64,000 nt of DNA, from NCBI RefSeq assembly GCF_900069005.2, contig NZ_LN831279.1, forward strand, positions 518,305 through 582,304. Reading direction: 5' to 3'. The position numbers and the translations under genes were made by a program. Below the pieces are notes generated by a model. It ran no database searches. It was not told where the DNA came from and saw nothing but the letters and a program-made list of their open reading frames with translations. Positions 37,296 through 46,803 of the stretch are shown piece after piece. The first letter of the stretch is position 1. Every line of letters begins with the position of its first letter. Source of the stretch: Paenibacillus sp. GM2 (lineage in GTDB: Bacteria > Bacillota > Bacilli > Paenibacillales > Paenibacillaceae).

Positions 37296-39404
37296 ATGGG
37301 CACAAGGACAGAGAGAAGAACAGCTTTAATCCAGGGAGGAATCGGGCTGGCAGGTATGCTGGCTTTCATAATAGCATCCGCTAGGCTGGACAGCTTGGGT
37401 ATTTCTGCGGATAGCATGCGAGCGTTATTGATTCTTGCCGGATTGGTGATTGGAACAGTATCATTTGCGATTTTTGCTCAAGGTTGGATTTTGTTTGCGG
37501 ACAAATTGTCAAGACAGCGTTTGTATACGGCGGTCCTCTTTTTCATAATCGGTTTATTGGATGTATTACATATATCGGCATATAGCGGGCTTAAGCTGTT
37601 TGGAGTAGAGACCGGGCTTCATTTATCGGATACGCTGCTTGCGATTTCGCATATGCTTGGGGCTTTGGGAATTTTGTTTATTTTCAGTAAGGAAGATAGG
37701 CAGTTGTCGGGCAAACATAAATTTACGGCCTTTATCGGTGGAGCATTGGTCAGTGCCATCGGGATTGGACTGCTATATACATATCAATGGAAGCACCCTG
37801 AATGGCTGGAGTACGACGGACGCAGCCTCGGCAATTCAGTCATTTGGATAGCGACGCTGCCGATAATCTTATTGGCGATGGTATCGATGGTTCGCCGATC
37901 GTGCAAGGCGAGTTCCTCTGCGGCGATCACGATGGTTCGGGCGTTGATGTTTATGCTGCTGGGGCATATTTTGCTTATGTTGGTAGACATGCAGGCTAGC
38001 TTACTTCATGCTGTCGGTGAATGGTATATGGTACTCTCTTATTATTTTGTAATGAAGGGAGTATACCGCCTTACGATTGAAGAGCCGTTCCGCAGCCAAC
38101 AGGCCATTGAAGCTATGATGAAGCATATGGTCGATCATGATGAATTGACCGGATTGCCTAATTTGCGGCGGATGAAGGAGGAGCTTGGACAAGCGGTGCG
38201 TTCCGGCGCTTCGTGTATCGGCATAGCGGTGATTAATATCGATCGCTTCAAGGCGATTAATGATTCTCTCGGCTATAGCGCTGGCGACAAAGTGCTGACG
38301 GAGGTAGGCGAACGACTGACAGAGGTGTGTCGGGACGCCGAGAAGGTCTACCGGATGGGTGAAGATGAATTTGCTCTTGTTTTCGGCGAGGTGAGCGATG
38401 CGGAGGCGGCTGAACGTCGTGCGGTGTGCTTGCTTCATACAGTCAATCCATCGGTCATCCTCGATGAGACAGAATACCACATCTCCCTTTCAATGGGGTT
38501 AGCCGTCTATCCTGTAGATGCAGCATCCGTTGAGCAGGTCATCCAATACGCTGATATGGCTGTTCATCATGCCAAGGATCAAGGGCAGGAGTTCTCACGT
38601 TACGTCGATAAGTTAAGGCTGGTAACCCAGGCCCGAATCGAATTGGAAAATGATATGCGCAAGGCGCTGGATCAGGAGCAATTCTTCCTGGAGTTTCAGC
38701 CGCAATTCAGTCTGCAGACAAATCAGATGGTAGGCATGGAAGCGCTAGTGCGGTGGAGGCATCCGAAGCGAGGGATCATTCCCCCAGGGGAATTCATTCC
38801 GATCGCTGAGGATAGCGGATTGATCGTTCAGCTAGGTGAGTGGGTATTAAGAACGGCCTGTCAGTACAATAAAAAGTGGCAATTAGCAGGTTATCCGCCG
38901 CTATGTATGTCTGTTAATCTCTCGATGCGCCAATTCCGTCAGTATAACCTGGCTGAAAGAATCGGAGCGATCCTGACGGAGGTAGGCATGGAGGCGAAGT
39001 ATCTGGAGCTTGAGGTCACGGAGAGTATGACTTATGATATCGAGACGGCGCTAAGCCAGCTACACAGCTTGAAGCAGCTTGGCATCCAAATTAGCATTGA
39101 TGATTTTGGAACAGGCTATAGTTCGCTCTATTATTTGAAAAGCCTGCCGATTGACCGTTTGAAGATCGACCGGGCTTTTGTGCAGGAGCTAATGCTGGAT
39201 GGAAATGATGCCGCTATCGTATCTACAATCACGGCGATGGCGCACCACCTGCAGCTCAAAGTGACGGCCGAAGGGGTAGAGAGCGAGGAGCAGCTTGAGT
39301 TTCTGAAGCAGCAGAATTGCCATGAGGGGCAGGGCTTTCTATTCAGTAAGCCGGTTGCTGCAGGCATATTAGAGAATGAGTTCCTTAGTCGGCTTGCCGG
39401 CTAG
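37296..39404 (+). CDS. Membrane GGDEF-EAL protein (cyclic-di-GMP turnover)
   Basis: 702 residues. About seven to eight membrane helices (10-265) resemble a MASE-type sensor (LDVLHISAYSGLKLFGVE, then LLGHILLMLVDMQASLLHAVGEWYMVLSYY). A GGDEF domain follows (~280-440) whose signature is GEDEF in YRMGEDEFALVF, with no RxxD inhibitory site in the usual place. The EAL domain (~455-700) has an intact MEALVRWRHP, NLSMRQF, ESMTYD, DDFGTGYSS and KIDRAFV. The EAL half looks competent as a phosphodiesterase; the GGDEF half may be weak or regulatory. Confidence 0.92.
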   Translation: MGTRTERRTALIQGGIGLAGMLAFIIASARLDSLGISADSMRALLILAGLVIGTVSFAIFAQGWILFADKLSRQRLYTAVLFFIIGLLDVLHISAYSGLKLFGVETGLHLSDTLLAISHMLGALGILFIFSKEDRQLSGKHKFTAFIGGALVSAIGIGLLYTYQWKHPEWLEYDGRSLGNSVIWIATLPIILLAMVSMVRRSCKASSSAAITMVRALMFMLLGHILLMLVDMQASLLHAVGEWYMVLSYYFVMKGVYRLTIEEPFRSQQAIEAMMKHMVDHDELTGLPNLRRMKEELGQAVRSGASCIGIAVINIDRFKAINDSLGYSAGDKVLTEVGERLTEVCRDAEKVYRMGEDEFALVFGEVSDAEAAERRAVCLLHTVNPSVILDETEYHISLSMGLAVYPVDAASVEQVIQYADMAVHHAKDQGQEFSRYVDKLRLVTQARIELENDMRKALDQEQFFLEFQPQFSLQTNQMVGMEALVRWRHPKRGIIPPGEFIPIAEDSGLIVQLGEWVLRTACQYNKKWQLAGYPPLCMSVNLSMRQFRQYNLAERIGAILTEVGMEAKYLELEVTESMTYDIETALSQLHSLKQLGIQISIDDFGTGYSSLYYLKSLPIDRLKIDRAFVQELMLDGNDAAIVSTITAMAHHLQLKVTAEGVESEEQLEFLKQQNCHEGQGFLFSKPVAAGILENEFLSRLAG

Positions 39405-39491
39405 GGAGCTTTTTATATGAGGTGAGGCACCTATGCGGTATAAAGCGGAGTGCTATTTTACAGGAGCATATAAAATTGTGAGACAACAACA

Positions 39492-39520
39492 GAAAATCCC
39501 TTGCATCGCAAGGGATTTAC
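39492..39520 (-). terminator. Terminator of the tRNA pair
   Basis: Minus strand: AAATCCCTTGC, loop GAT, GCAAGGGATTT, then TTCTG. Confidence 0.85.
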
Positions 39521-39526
39521 ATGAGA

Positions 39527-39597
39527 AGCGGGTGATGGGAATCGAACCCACGCTACCAGCTTGGAAGGCTGGAGTTCTACCATTGAACTACACCCGC
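39527..39597 (-). tRNA. tRNA-Gly (anticodon UCC)
   Basis: 71 nt. Acceptor GCGGGTG/CACCCGC, D arm TAGTTCAATGGTAGA, anticodon stem CCAGC/GCTGG with loop CTTCCAA (TCC), T arm with GGTTCGATTCC. CCA is not encoded. It is downstream of tRNA-Pro. Confidence 0.96.
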
Positions 39598-39614
39598 AAA
39601 TGACGAAAATATGG

Positions 39615-39688
39615 TCGGGATGACACGATTCGAACATGCGACCCCCTGGTCCCAAACCAGGTGCTCTACCAAGCTGAGCTACATCCCG
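39615..39688 (-). tRNA. tRNA-Pro (anticodon UGG)
   Basis: 74 nt. Acceptor CGGGATG/CATCCCG with discriminator A, D arm TAGCTCAGCTTGGTAGAGC, anticodon stem CCTGG/CCAGG with loop TTTGGGA (TGG), T arm with TGTTCGAATCG. Transcribed with tRNA-Gly, 17 bases apart. Confidence 0.96.
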
Positions 39689-39863
39689 TCGTCGTAATCA
39701 AAGGAACTGACTCCTTTTGAAGACAAGAAATAATATATCATTTTTAGAGCTGGAAGGCAAGACCTTTTTTAAATAAAAATCTGTCCCCTTTGATCAATTT
39801 AGGTCACTCGTATCCGGACTATGATTAGTTGATAGCTAGGGCAGTCATTCAGGTCCGGGAAGC

Positions 39864-39892
39864 TTGCCATTTGGGGGGAGTTTGCATATAAT
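39864..39892 (+). promoter_or_regulatory. SigmaA-type promoter of pheST
   Basis: TTGCCA at 39864-39869, 17 bases, TATAAT at 39887-39892. Nothing supportable is seen in 39700-39860. Confidence 0.75.
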
Positions 39893-39924
39893 ATTGGATA
39901 AGTGTAATCAGTTAAGCCAAACAT

Positions 39925-40238
39925 ATAAATGTAATGATGGAGAAGAGTAAGCAGAAGCCTTCTTACAGGGAGGGGACGCCGCAGATTGAGAGCGTCTCTA
40001 CGAAACTCAGACTGCTGAAGTTCACTCCGGAGCAGTTCCTTGAACCGCCTGTTTCACCAGAACGGGAATTAGGCAGTAGGGGATACCGGTTACGAGCCGT
40101 TATTCGTTAAAGTGAGAGCATTATTGCTGTAACAGTGATACGCCTGGAGCGTGTGCTGCACGCTGTAGGCTCTAACAAGGGTGGTACCACGGTCTTTTCG
40201 TCCCTTTTCGGGAGAAGAGGCTTTTTTTGTTTGCACCA
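39925..40238 (+). ncRNA. T-box leader, phenylalanine specifier, controlling pheST
   Basis: Specifier TTC (Phe) at 40021-40023 within CTGAAGTTCACTCCGGAGC. The T-box core AAGGGTGGTACCACGG is at 40187-40202. The terminator GTCTTTTCGTCCC...GGGAGAAGAGGC with seven T is at 40202-40237. Uncharged tRNA-Phe binding should raise phenylalanyl-tRNA synthetase expression. Confidence 0.95.
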
Positions 40239-40271
40239 ACATGATTTTTAATGTTTAGGGAGGATAAGTTC

Positions 40272-41306
40272 ATGAAAGAACGTTTGGAAGCACTCAAGCA
40301 GGATGCATTGGAACAGCTTCACAAGGTTGCAGATGGAAATCATCTGAATGAGCTGCGTGTTAAATATTTGGGCAAGAAGGGTGCGCTTACGGAAATTTTG
40401 CGCGGTATGGGAGCTTTAAGCGCCGAGGAACGTCCGGTTATCGGTCAAGTGGCCAACGAAGTTCGCGGGGCTATTGAAGCGCTTGTGGAGGAGAAGAGCG
40501 ACCTCTTTCAACGTCAAGCAACTGAGCAGCGTCTGGCAGCCGAGCAGATAGATGTGACCTTGCCTGGCCGTCCGATGAAGCAAGGCGCGGTTCATCCGCT
40601 GAATCAGGTGATTCAGGACATTGAAGATATCTTCATCGGAATGGGCTATCGGATTGCTGAAGGTCCTGAGGTGGAGACCGATTATTATAACTTCGAAGCG
40701 TTGAATTTGCCGAAGGATCATCCAACTCGCGATATGCAGGATTCTTTCTATTTAACGGAAGAGCTGCTGATGCGTACGCAGACTTCTCCGGTCCAGGTGC
40801 ACACGATGGAGCAGATGAAGGGCGAGGTGCCAATCAAGGTCATTTGCCCGGGAAGAGTATATCGCCGCGATGATGACGATGCGACTCACTCCTTCCAATT
40901 TCATCAGATCGAAGGTCTGGTCGTCGGCAAAGGGATCCGGATGAGCGATTTGAAGGGAACCTTGCTCGAATTCACGAAGAAAATGTTTGGCCCGAATACG
41001 CAAATTCGTCTGCGTCCAAGCTTCTTCCCGTTTACCGAGCCCAGTGTGGAGGTTGACGTAACCTGCGTGAAATGCGGCGGCAACGGCTGCCGGGTGTGCA
41101 AGCACACCGGATGGCTCGAAATTCTGGGCAGCGGCATGGTACACCCTCGCGTACTGGAGATGAGCGGCTATGATCCTGAGATTTATAGCGGTTTTGCATT
41201 CGGTATGGGTGTGGAACGAATCGCAATGCTGAAATATGGAGTGGATGATATTCGTCACTTCTTCAGCAATGATCTTCGTTTCTTGCAGCAGTATGCCAGA
41301 ATTTAA
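40272..41306 (+). CDS. pheS: Phenylalanyl-tRNA synthetase alpha subunit
   Basis: 344 residues from ATG 40272 with GGGAGGATAAG upstream. The N-terminal coiled coil (~1-85) binds tRNA. Class II motif 2 lies in [28 protein letters not shown] sequence, split here as [14 protein letters not shown] and FQFHQIEGL. Motif 3 is [33 protein letters not shown] segment sits near 260, common in Bacillales PheS. Forms the (alpha beta)2 enzyme with PheT, 21 bases downstream. Confidence 0.98.
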   Translation: MKERLEALKQDALEQLHKVADGNHLNELRVKYLGKKGALTEILRGMGALSAEERPVIGQVANEVRGAIEALVEEKSDLFQRQATEQRLAAEQIDVTLPGRPMKQGAVHPLNQVIQDIEDIFIGMGYRIAEGPEVETDYYNFEALNLPKDHPTRDMQDSFYLTEELLMRTQTSPVQVHTMEQMKGEVPIKVICPGRVYRRDDDDATHSFQFHQIEGLVVGKGIRMSDLKGTLLEFTKKMFGPNTQIRLRPSFFPFTEPSVEVDVTCVKCGGNGCRVCKHTGWLEILGSGMVHPRVLEMSGYDPEIYSGFAFGMGVERIAMLKYGVDDIRHFFSNDLRFLQQYARI

Positions 41307-41327
41307 TAGCGGAAAGGGGAAAGTCAG

Positions 41328-43778
41328 ATGAAAGTATCAGCCGAATGGTTATCTAAATATGTATCGCTTGAGAATGTAGATATTACTGAGCTTGCAGAGC
41401 AAATTACGCGCTCGGGCATTGAAATTGATTCGATCGAAGACCGCAACAAAGGGGTGACAAAGGTTGTTGTAGGTTATGTGAAGCATAAGGAGAAGCATCC
41501 GGATGCAGACAAGCTGAACGTGTGTACAGTAGATGCAGGAGAGGGTGAGGATCTGCAGATCGTCTGCGGAGCCAAGAATGTGGACGCTGGCCAGAAAGTT
41601 CCGGTTGCGCTCGTGGGCGCCGAACTGCCCGGCGGCTTGAAGATCAAGAAGGCGAAGCTTCGTGGTGTTCCTTCCCATGGTATGATCTGTTCTGCGAAAG
41701 AGCTGGGGCTGAATGATAAGCTGCTGCCGAAGGAACAGCAGGAAGGAATTCTCGTACTGCCGGAGCAAGTGGAGATCGGTACGCCGATTGCCAGGCTGCT
41801 CGGACTTGATGACCAGATCCTCGACTTTGATCTGACGCCGAACCGTTCCGATTGCTTGAGTATGCTGGGTGCAGCCTACGAGGTAGGCGCGATTCTCGGA
41901 AGAGAAGTCAAGCTGCCAACGCCGGAGAAGGAACTGGTAGAAGTGCGGAAGCCAGCCAGTGAATATATCGCTGTGAAGATCGATGCTCCGGCAATGTGCG
42001 ATCGCTATGCGGTTCGCTATATGACAGGCGTTCAGATTGCCCCTTCACCGCTATGGATGCAGAATCGGCTGATGGCTGCGGGAGTTCGCCCGATCAACAA
42101 TATCGTTGATATAACGAACTACGTAATGCTGGAATATGGTCAACCTCTGCACGCTTTCGATGCCGACAAAATCGCTGGCGGTGTGATCGGCGTTCGTGAA
42201 GCCAAAGCAGGGGAGAGCCTAGTTACGTTGGATGGACAGGAGCGCAAACTGGAAGCGGGAACGCTCTTGATTGTGGATGGCGAAGATCATCCGATCGCTC
42301 TGGCCGGTGTCATGGGTGGGCTTAACTCGGAAGTAACCGAACAGACGACGAATATTGTGCTGGAATCGGCCAAATTCAGCGGCAGCTCGGTCAGAGTGAC
42401 GTCTCGTCATTTAGGACTTCGTTCAGAGGCGTCCCTCCGATTTGAGAAAGAGGTGGATCCGAACGCTGTAATTCCGGCTCTGAACCGGGCGGCTGCACTT
42501 ATGATGAAGCATGCTTCTGGCAGCGTTCATCAAGGCGTAGTTGAGACGGTTGTCAATCAGCCGAAGGAGCGGATTATTTCCTTGTCCCTCAGCAAGCTGA
42601 ATGCTTTCCTTGGTACGGATATTTCGTCGCTTGAGACGAAGACGATTCTGAGCCGTTTGCATTTTGATTGCGGCGATGTGGCCGGTAATACTATTGAAGT
42701 GCGTGTGCCTACACGTCGTGGGGATATTACCCGCGATGTTGATCTAATCGAAGAAGTGGCCCGCTTGTATGGATATGACAATATCCCGACTACTGTAATT
42801 GAAGGGCCAACGACGGCTGGCGGTTATACGAAGCCGCAAGCTTTGCGCCGTTCCTTGCGCAAACTGCTGGTGCATGGCGGTTGGCAGGAAGCAATGGGAT
42901 ATTCCTTCGTGAAGGAAGGAAGCATTAAACGATTCCCACGTCTGGGCGAAGGAGAATATGAAGTGAAATTGGCAATGCCGATGAGTGAGGAACGGGGCGT
43001 GCTGCGCAGCAGCCTGCTGCCGGGGCTGACTGAGATCGCGGTATATAACCGTAATCGCAAGCAGGATAATCTGGCATTGTTCGAGATCGGCAACGTATTC
43101 TTATCTAAAGAGCAAAAGCTGACGAAGCAACCCCAGGAGATGTCCGTGCTTGGAATGCTGCTGGCTGGAAATCGTCATGAGAAACGCTGGAATGTGCCTC
43201 TGGAGAAGGTGGACTTCTTCGATATTAAAGGAGCGCTGGAAAGTGTATTTGAAGCGCTGGGTCTAAGTGAAAAAATCTCCTATGAAGCGAACAAGCCAGT
43301 CGGGTTCCATCCAGGACGTTCTGCTTCCGTGTATCTCGATACAGCGGAAGGAAAGCTGTGGATAGGTACTTTGGGACAGCTTCATCCAGAGCTGCAGCAT
43401 GAATTGGATCTAGAGGATACGTATGCGGCAGAATTGCTGCTTGAACCGATCTACCGTCATGCAGGGGCAACGGTGGTATACCGTGATTTACCGCGTTTCC
43501 CTTCGATGCAGCGCGATATTGCTGTTGTGGTCAGTCAGGAAGTTCAAGCTGGCGACTTGATCGGGTCGATCCGTAAGACCGCTGGCGAATTGCTGGAAGC
43601 CGTTGAAGTATTCGATGTATTCACCGGCAGCAAGCTGGGAGATGACAAGAAGAGTGTGGCCTTGTCACTTGTGTACCGTCATAAGGAGCGGACATTGACG
43701 GATGAAGAAATTACGGCAGTGCATGGATCTGTGGTGAGCGCGCTTGAGCAAACTTTTGCTGCTGAATTAAGAAAATAG
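41328..43778 (+). CDS. pheT: Phenylalanyl-tRNA synthetase beta subunit
   Basis: 816 residues. N-terminal tRNA-binding OB domain (KVVVGYVKHKEKHPDADKLNVC), B3/B4 editing domain (~210-400), B5 domain with TPTRRGDITRDVDLIEEVARLYGYD-type sequence (VPTRRGDITRDVDL here), and a C-terminal anticodon-binding FDX-ACB domain (YRDLPRFPSMQRDIAVVV). It edits misacylated Tyr-tRNA-Phe and binds tRNA. AAAGGGGAAAG precedes the ATG. Confidence 0.98.
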   Translation: MKVSAEWLSKYVSLENVDITELAEQITRSGIEIDSIEDRNKGVTKVVVGYVKHKEKHPDADKLNVCTVDAGEGEDLQIVCGAKNVDAGQKVPVALVGAELPGGLKIKKAKLRGVPSHGMICSAKELGLNDKLLPKEQQEGILVLPEQVEIGTPIARLLGLDDQILDFDLTPNRSDCLSMLGAAYEVGAILGREVKLPTPEKELVEVRKPASEYIAVKIDAPAMCDRYAVRYMTGVQIAPSPLWMQNRLMAAGVRPINNIVDITNYVMLEYGQPLHAFDADKIAGGVIGVREAKAGESLVTLDGQERKLEAGTLLIVDGEDHPIALAGVMGGLNSEVTEQTTNIVLESAKFSGSSVRVTSRHLGLRSEASLRFEKEVDPNAVIPALNRAAALMMKHASGSVHQGVVETVVNQPKERIISLSLSKLNAFLGTDISSLETKTILSRLHFDCGDVAGNTIEVRVPTRRGDITRDVDLIEEVARLYGYDNIPTTVIEGPTTAGGYTKPQALRRSLRKLLVHGGWQEAMGYSFVKEGSIKRFPRLGEGEYEVKLAMPMSEERGVLRSSLLPGLTEIAVYNRNRKQDNLALFEIGNVFLSKEQKLTKQPQEMSVLGMLLAGNRHEKRWNVPLEKVDFFDIKGALESVFEALGLSEKISYEANKPVGFHPGRSASVYLDTAEGKLWIGTLGQLHPELQHELDLEDTYAAELLLEPIYRHAGATVVYRDLPRFPSMQRDIAVVVSQEVQAGDLIGSIRKTAGELLEAVEVFDVFTGSKLGDDKKSVALSLVYRHKERTLTDEEITAVHGSVVSALEQTFAAELRK

Positions 43779-43897
43779 CAGGAATTGTACAAAGTCACAT
43801 CGAATCAAGTACAAGTAAACGATTCGATGTGACTTTCGTGCAAAAAAATGCATATTTCAGACACCTAGAACAAAGCGCAATAAAGGAGGCACAAAGT

Positions 43898-46108
43898 TTG
43901 AATACCCCTGACCGAATTAGTGTAAACGTAGATATTTACGGTACTTCTTATAAAATTGTTGGCAGTAATGAAGCGTATATGAAACAGATCGCTAAGCGCG
44001 TGGACGAGCAGATGCGTTCCATCTCCAAGGCGTATTCACATTTGGATACTCCTCGTTTGGCGGTCTTGACCGCTGTTCGGATGACCGAAGAGGCCGCCAG
44101 AGTCGATCAGCTTCAAGGTGAATTGAAGAGTTTGCAGCAGGAGAAGGCGTCCCTTGTTCAGGAGCTTGAAGTGCTCAAGACATTAAATGTCAAGCAAGAA
44201 GAGCAGCATGCCAAGCTTCAGGAGGAGTATGGCAATTTGAAGGACGACAGAAAGGCGTTGTCTGACAAGCTTGCGGCTACCGAAGCGGCGTTCAAGCAGC
44301 ATGAAGCCGAAAGCGCCAAGCAAGCCAAGGAGCAAGAGGCTGAGAATCTGAGGCACAAGAACAAAGTGCAGGAGCTGGAACGTCAGCTGAGTGAACAGCG
44401 GAACAGCAACACTCAATTGCAGAATAAGCTGCGTGCTACGGAACAAAACGCACAGCGGGAGAAGAGTGAGCATGACAAGCTTAGCGCTCAATTGAAGGCT
44501 GTGCAGCAGCGTGAAGAAGCGGCTAAGGTGGATGGACAACAATTAAGAACGACCGTAGATAAGCTGGAACTGCAGAAGAAAGGTCTGCAGGAATCGCTAC
44601 AAAGTGCAGAAGCAGAGGCTAAGAAGCTGCAGCAGCATGCGCAGGAAGCGAATGAGAGGGAGAACAAGCTCCGCTCCGAATTAGATGGTGTTCTGCAGAA
44701 CGAGAAATCGTGGCAGAAGCTGGCTGAGAAACGTAACGAAGAGCTAAGCGTACTCGAAGCAAAGCTGCTTGCGGTATCCGAAGAACTGGAGAAGAACGAG
44801 CAGCAGCTGCAATTCGCCACGAAGGAAACGAATGCCGCTCGACAAGGTCTACAGGTTGAGCAGGACAAGTTTAAACGGGCGGCCGGTGAGTTGGAAGTGC
44901 TGCGCATGAAATTGAAGCAAGCGCTGTCTGATCGGGGAACCGCTATAATGAAAGCGGAAGCGAGCGAAGCGGAGAAGATTCGTCTGCAAGATGAGATTCA
45001 AAGCATGGGTGAACGCATAAATGAGCTGACAGAAGAGTCCAAGGGTTATGCTCAGCTAGCGGAAGCGAGCGAAATAGAGAAGAATCGTCTGCAACAAGAG
45101 ATTCAAAGCCTTGTCGATCGCATTCGAGGTATGGAAGAAGAGGCTAGAAACTATGATCAGCTTGTAGAATCTGGCGAAGCAGAAAATGAACAGTTGCGGC
45201 AGAAAATCCATAATCTTGAAGATCGGATCCGGACTCTTCAGGAGGAGTCACAGGACTATGCCCTGCTTGCAGAGACGAGTGAAGCCGAGAAGAATCATCT
45301 GCAAGTGGAAGTTCAAAATCTTGAAGAACGTATCCGTGTACTGAAGGAAGAGACTCAGGTCCATGCTCAGCTTGCAGAAGCAAGTGAAGCTGAGAAGAAG
45401 CGTTTGAGTGAGAAGATAGAGAGTCTTGGTGAGAAGAATCAGAGCTTGCAGGAAGAGTCCAGGGAGTACGCTCACCTCGTTGAGGCTGGCGAAGCCGAGA
45501 AAGAGCAGCTCCAAGCGGAGATTCAGAGCCTGGAAGAACGTATCCGGGAGCTGAAGGAGCAGTCCGGGGACTATGCCCTGCTTGCAGAAGCAAGTGAAGC
45601 GGAGCAGAGCCGCTTGAACGAGGAGATTCAAAGTCTAGGCGATCGTATTCGTTCCTTAGAGGAAGAAGCCAAAGGTTATGCCCAGCTTGCGGAAGAGCAA
45701 GAACAGGCGCGCAAGGAAGCCGAGCAGCAGGAGCAGGCCTGGAGGACCCAGTTGGCTTCAGCAGAACAGGAACTGGCATCCTGGCGGGAGATCGAGGCGG
45801 ATTTGCAGCGACAATTGAATACATGGCAGCAGGAATGTGCGGCCAGCTCGGAGAAGGTTGAGGACCTGAACGAGCAGCATGCTGCTCTGCTGCAAGAAAA
45901 AGAGCAGATGTCAGAGCAGCTCCGGCAAATTTCCGAAGGCTACGAAATTGTGTCACATGAGTATCATTTGTTAAAATCAGCCAGAGAGCTGGACCAAGAG
46001 AATACGCAGAAGCTTGAGCAGGAATATAAGCGGCTGAAAGAAGATTATTCGAAGCTGCAGACGGAGTATGACGAGTGGATCGAATTGATTGAGCAGGATA
46101 ACAACTAG
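43898..46108 (+). CDS. ZapA-domain protein fused to a very long coiled coil
   Basis: 736 residues from TTG 43898, set by AAAGGAGGC 6-14 bases upstream; the frame is open to 43829 without a site. Residues ~4-75 are a ZapA domain (RISVNVDIYGTSYKIVGSNEAY, then IAKRVDEQM and DTPRLAVLTAVRMTEE), the FtsZ-ring-associated tetramer protein, and the position after pheT is the usual zapA locus in Bacillales. Ordinary ZapA ends near residue 90. Here a Glu/Gln/Lys-rich coiled coil runs to the C-terminus and includes seven 35-residue repeats at ~353-597. No membrane segment. FtsZ bundling at the division site is the likely role; what the tail adds is unknown. Confidence 0.85.
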   Translation: MNTPDRISVNVDIYGTSYKIVGSNEAYMKQIAKRVDEQMRSISKAYSHLDTPRLAVLTAVRMTEEAARVDQLQGELKSLQQEKASLVQELEVLKTLNVKQEEQHAKLQEEYGNLKDDRKALSDKLAATEAAFKQHEAESAKQAKEQEAENLRHKNKVQELERQLSEQRNSNTQLQNKLRATEQNAQREKSEHDKLSAQLKAVQQREEAAKVDGQQLRTTVDKLELQKKGLQESLQSAEAEAKKLQQHAQEANERENKLRSELDGVLQNEKSWQKLAEKRNEELSVLEAKLLAVSEELEKNEQQLQFATKETNAARQGLQVEQDKFKRAAGELEVLRMKLKQALSDRGTAIMKAEASEAEKIRLQDEIQSMGERINELTEESKGYAQLAEASEIEKNRLQQEIQSLVDRIRGMEEEARNYDQLVESGEAENEQLRQKIHNLEDRIRTLQEESQDYALLAETSEAEKNHLQVEVQNLEERIRVLKEETQVHAQLAEASEAEKKRLSEKIESLGEKNQSLQEESREYAHLVEAGEAEKEQLQAEIQSLEERIRELKEQSGDYALLAEASEAEQSRLNEEIQSLGDRIRSLEEEAKGYAQLAEEQEQARKEAEQQEQAWRTQLASAEQELASWREIEADLQRQLNTWQQECAASSEKVEDLNEQHAALLQEKEQMSEQLRQISEGYEIVSHEYHLLKSARELDQENTQKLEQEYKRLKEDYSKLQTEYDEWIELIEQDNN
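44954..45688 (+). repeat. Seven tandem 105-bp coding repeats in the ZapA coiled coil
   Basis: Units start at 44954, 45059, 45164, 45269, 45374, 45479 and 45584. Each encodes 35 residues on the pattern AEASEAEK-RLQ-EIQSL, then ERI-LEEES-YAQL. 35 residues equal five heptads, so added units keep the coiled-coil register. Copies have diverged, so recent expansion is not needed to explain them. Confidence 0.9.
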
Positions 46109-46132
46109 CTCTGTGAATAGTCACGGTACTGA

Positions 46133-46170
46133 ATAAGGGTCCTTAGGCGATTCGCCCAAGGACCCTTGCT
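46133..46170. terminator. Hairpin between convergent zapA and lipoprotein genes
   Basis: AAGGGTCCTTAGGC, loop GATT, CGCCCAAGGACCCTT. T-runs are poor on both sides, so termination strength is uncertain. Confidence 0.55.
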
Positions 46171-46197
46171 GTGCTTATTGACTAACTTCAGCTGATT

Positions 46198-46569
46198 CTA
46201 TTCTTCTACAATAATTTTGGAGATCATGGTTGAATGTCCGGTTCCGCACATAATGGAGCAGGCCAATTCAAATTCCCCGGCTTCCTGTGGGATGATTGTC
46301 TTGGACTGGCTTTTGCCGCTTAGCTGCAGCTTGAGTCCAGGCACGAGCATGCCATGATTGCCTTCCTTGCTCTTGAAAGTGATCTTCACCGGGACGCCCT
46401 TCTTCAAATGGTACTCAGGCTGATCAAATTGATAATCAGTCGCTTCGATCGTGAGCTCGGCTTCCGGTGTAATGTTGTTATTTTCAGAACTGGTATTGGA
46501 ACCGCTGCCACAAGCAGCCAAGACGAGAAGTAGCACAGATGTAGCCATAAATGCAATGGTTTTCTTCAT
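46198..46569 (-). CDS. Cupredoxin-fold lipoprotein with a CuA-type copper site
   Basis: 123 residues from ATG 46569 (GCAGGTGATG upstream). Signal peptide with lipobox LAAC. A cupredoxin domain of ~90 residues carries CSIMCGTGHSTM, exactly the C-x3-C-x3-H-x2-M CuA pattern of cytochrome c oxidase subunit II, with the other His probably in EGNHGMLV. No transmembrane hairpin or other oxidase subunits are nearby, so it is a free-standing lipid-anchored copper protein. Possible roles: copper delivery to an oxidase or an electron carrier. Confidence 0.82.
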   Translation of the reverse strand: MKKTIAFMATSVLLLVLAACGSGSNTSSENNNITPEAELTIEATDYQFDQPEYHLKKGVPVKITFKSKEGNHGMLVPGLKLQLSGKSQSKTIIPQEAGEFELACSIMCGTGHSTMISKIIVEE

Positions 46570-46726
46570 AATCATCACCTGCAATATAGTATTATTGTGA
46601 CAAATTTAAGAATATTATAGCGCAGGTTTTTAATCAAAAGAGGGGGACGGTATGAATAATTAGTGAACATTTTCCAAATTTTTCAGATTTCCGAATATAC
46701 GTGTCATCGGGAAATGAGTCCATATA

Positions 46727-46772
46727 GAAAACTACCCCGAAGCCTCCAGTTGTTAGGGCACGGGGTAGTTCT
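46727..46772 (-). terminator. Terminator of the YvlD-like gene
   Basis: Minus strand: AACTACCCCG pairs with CGGGGTAGTT, then TTCTAT. Confidence 0.75.
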
Positions 46773-46803
46773 TGCTGCATCTTGTAGCTTTTAATGAAGA
46801 AGC

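Noticed and set aside
45144..46124. 326-codon open frame antisense to the ZapA coiled coil
   Set aside because: It is the mirror of the Glu/Gln/Leu repeats (Ser/Leu/Pro-rich product), lacks a ribosome site, and lies wholly opposite a well-supported gene.
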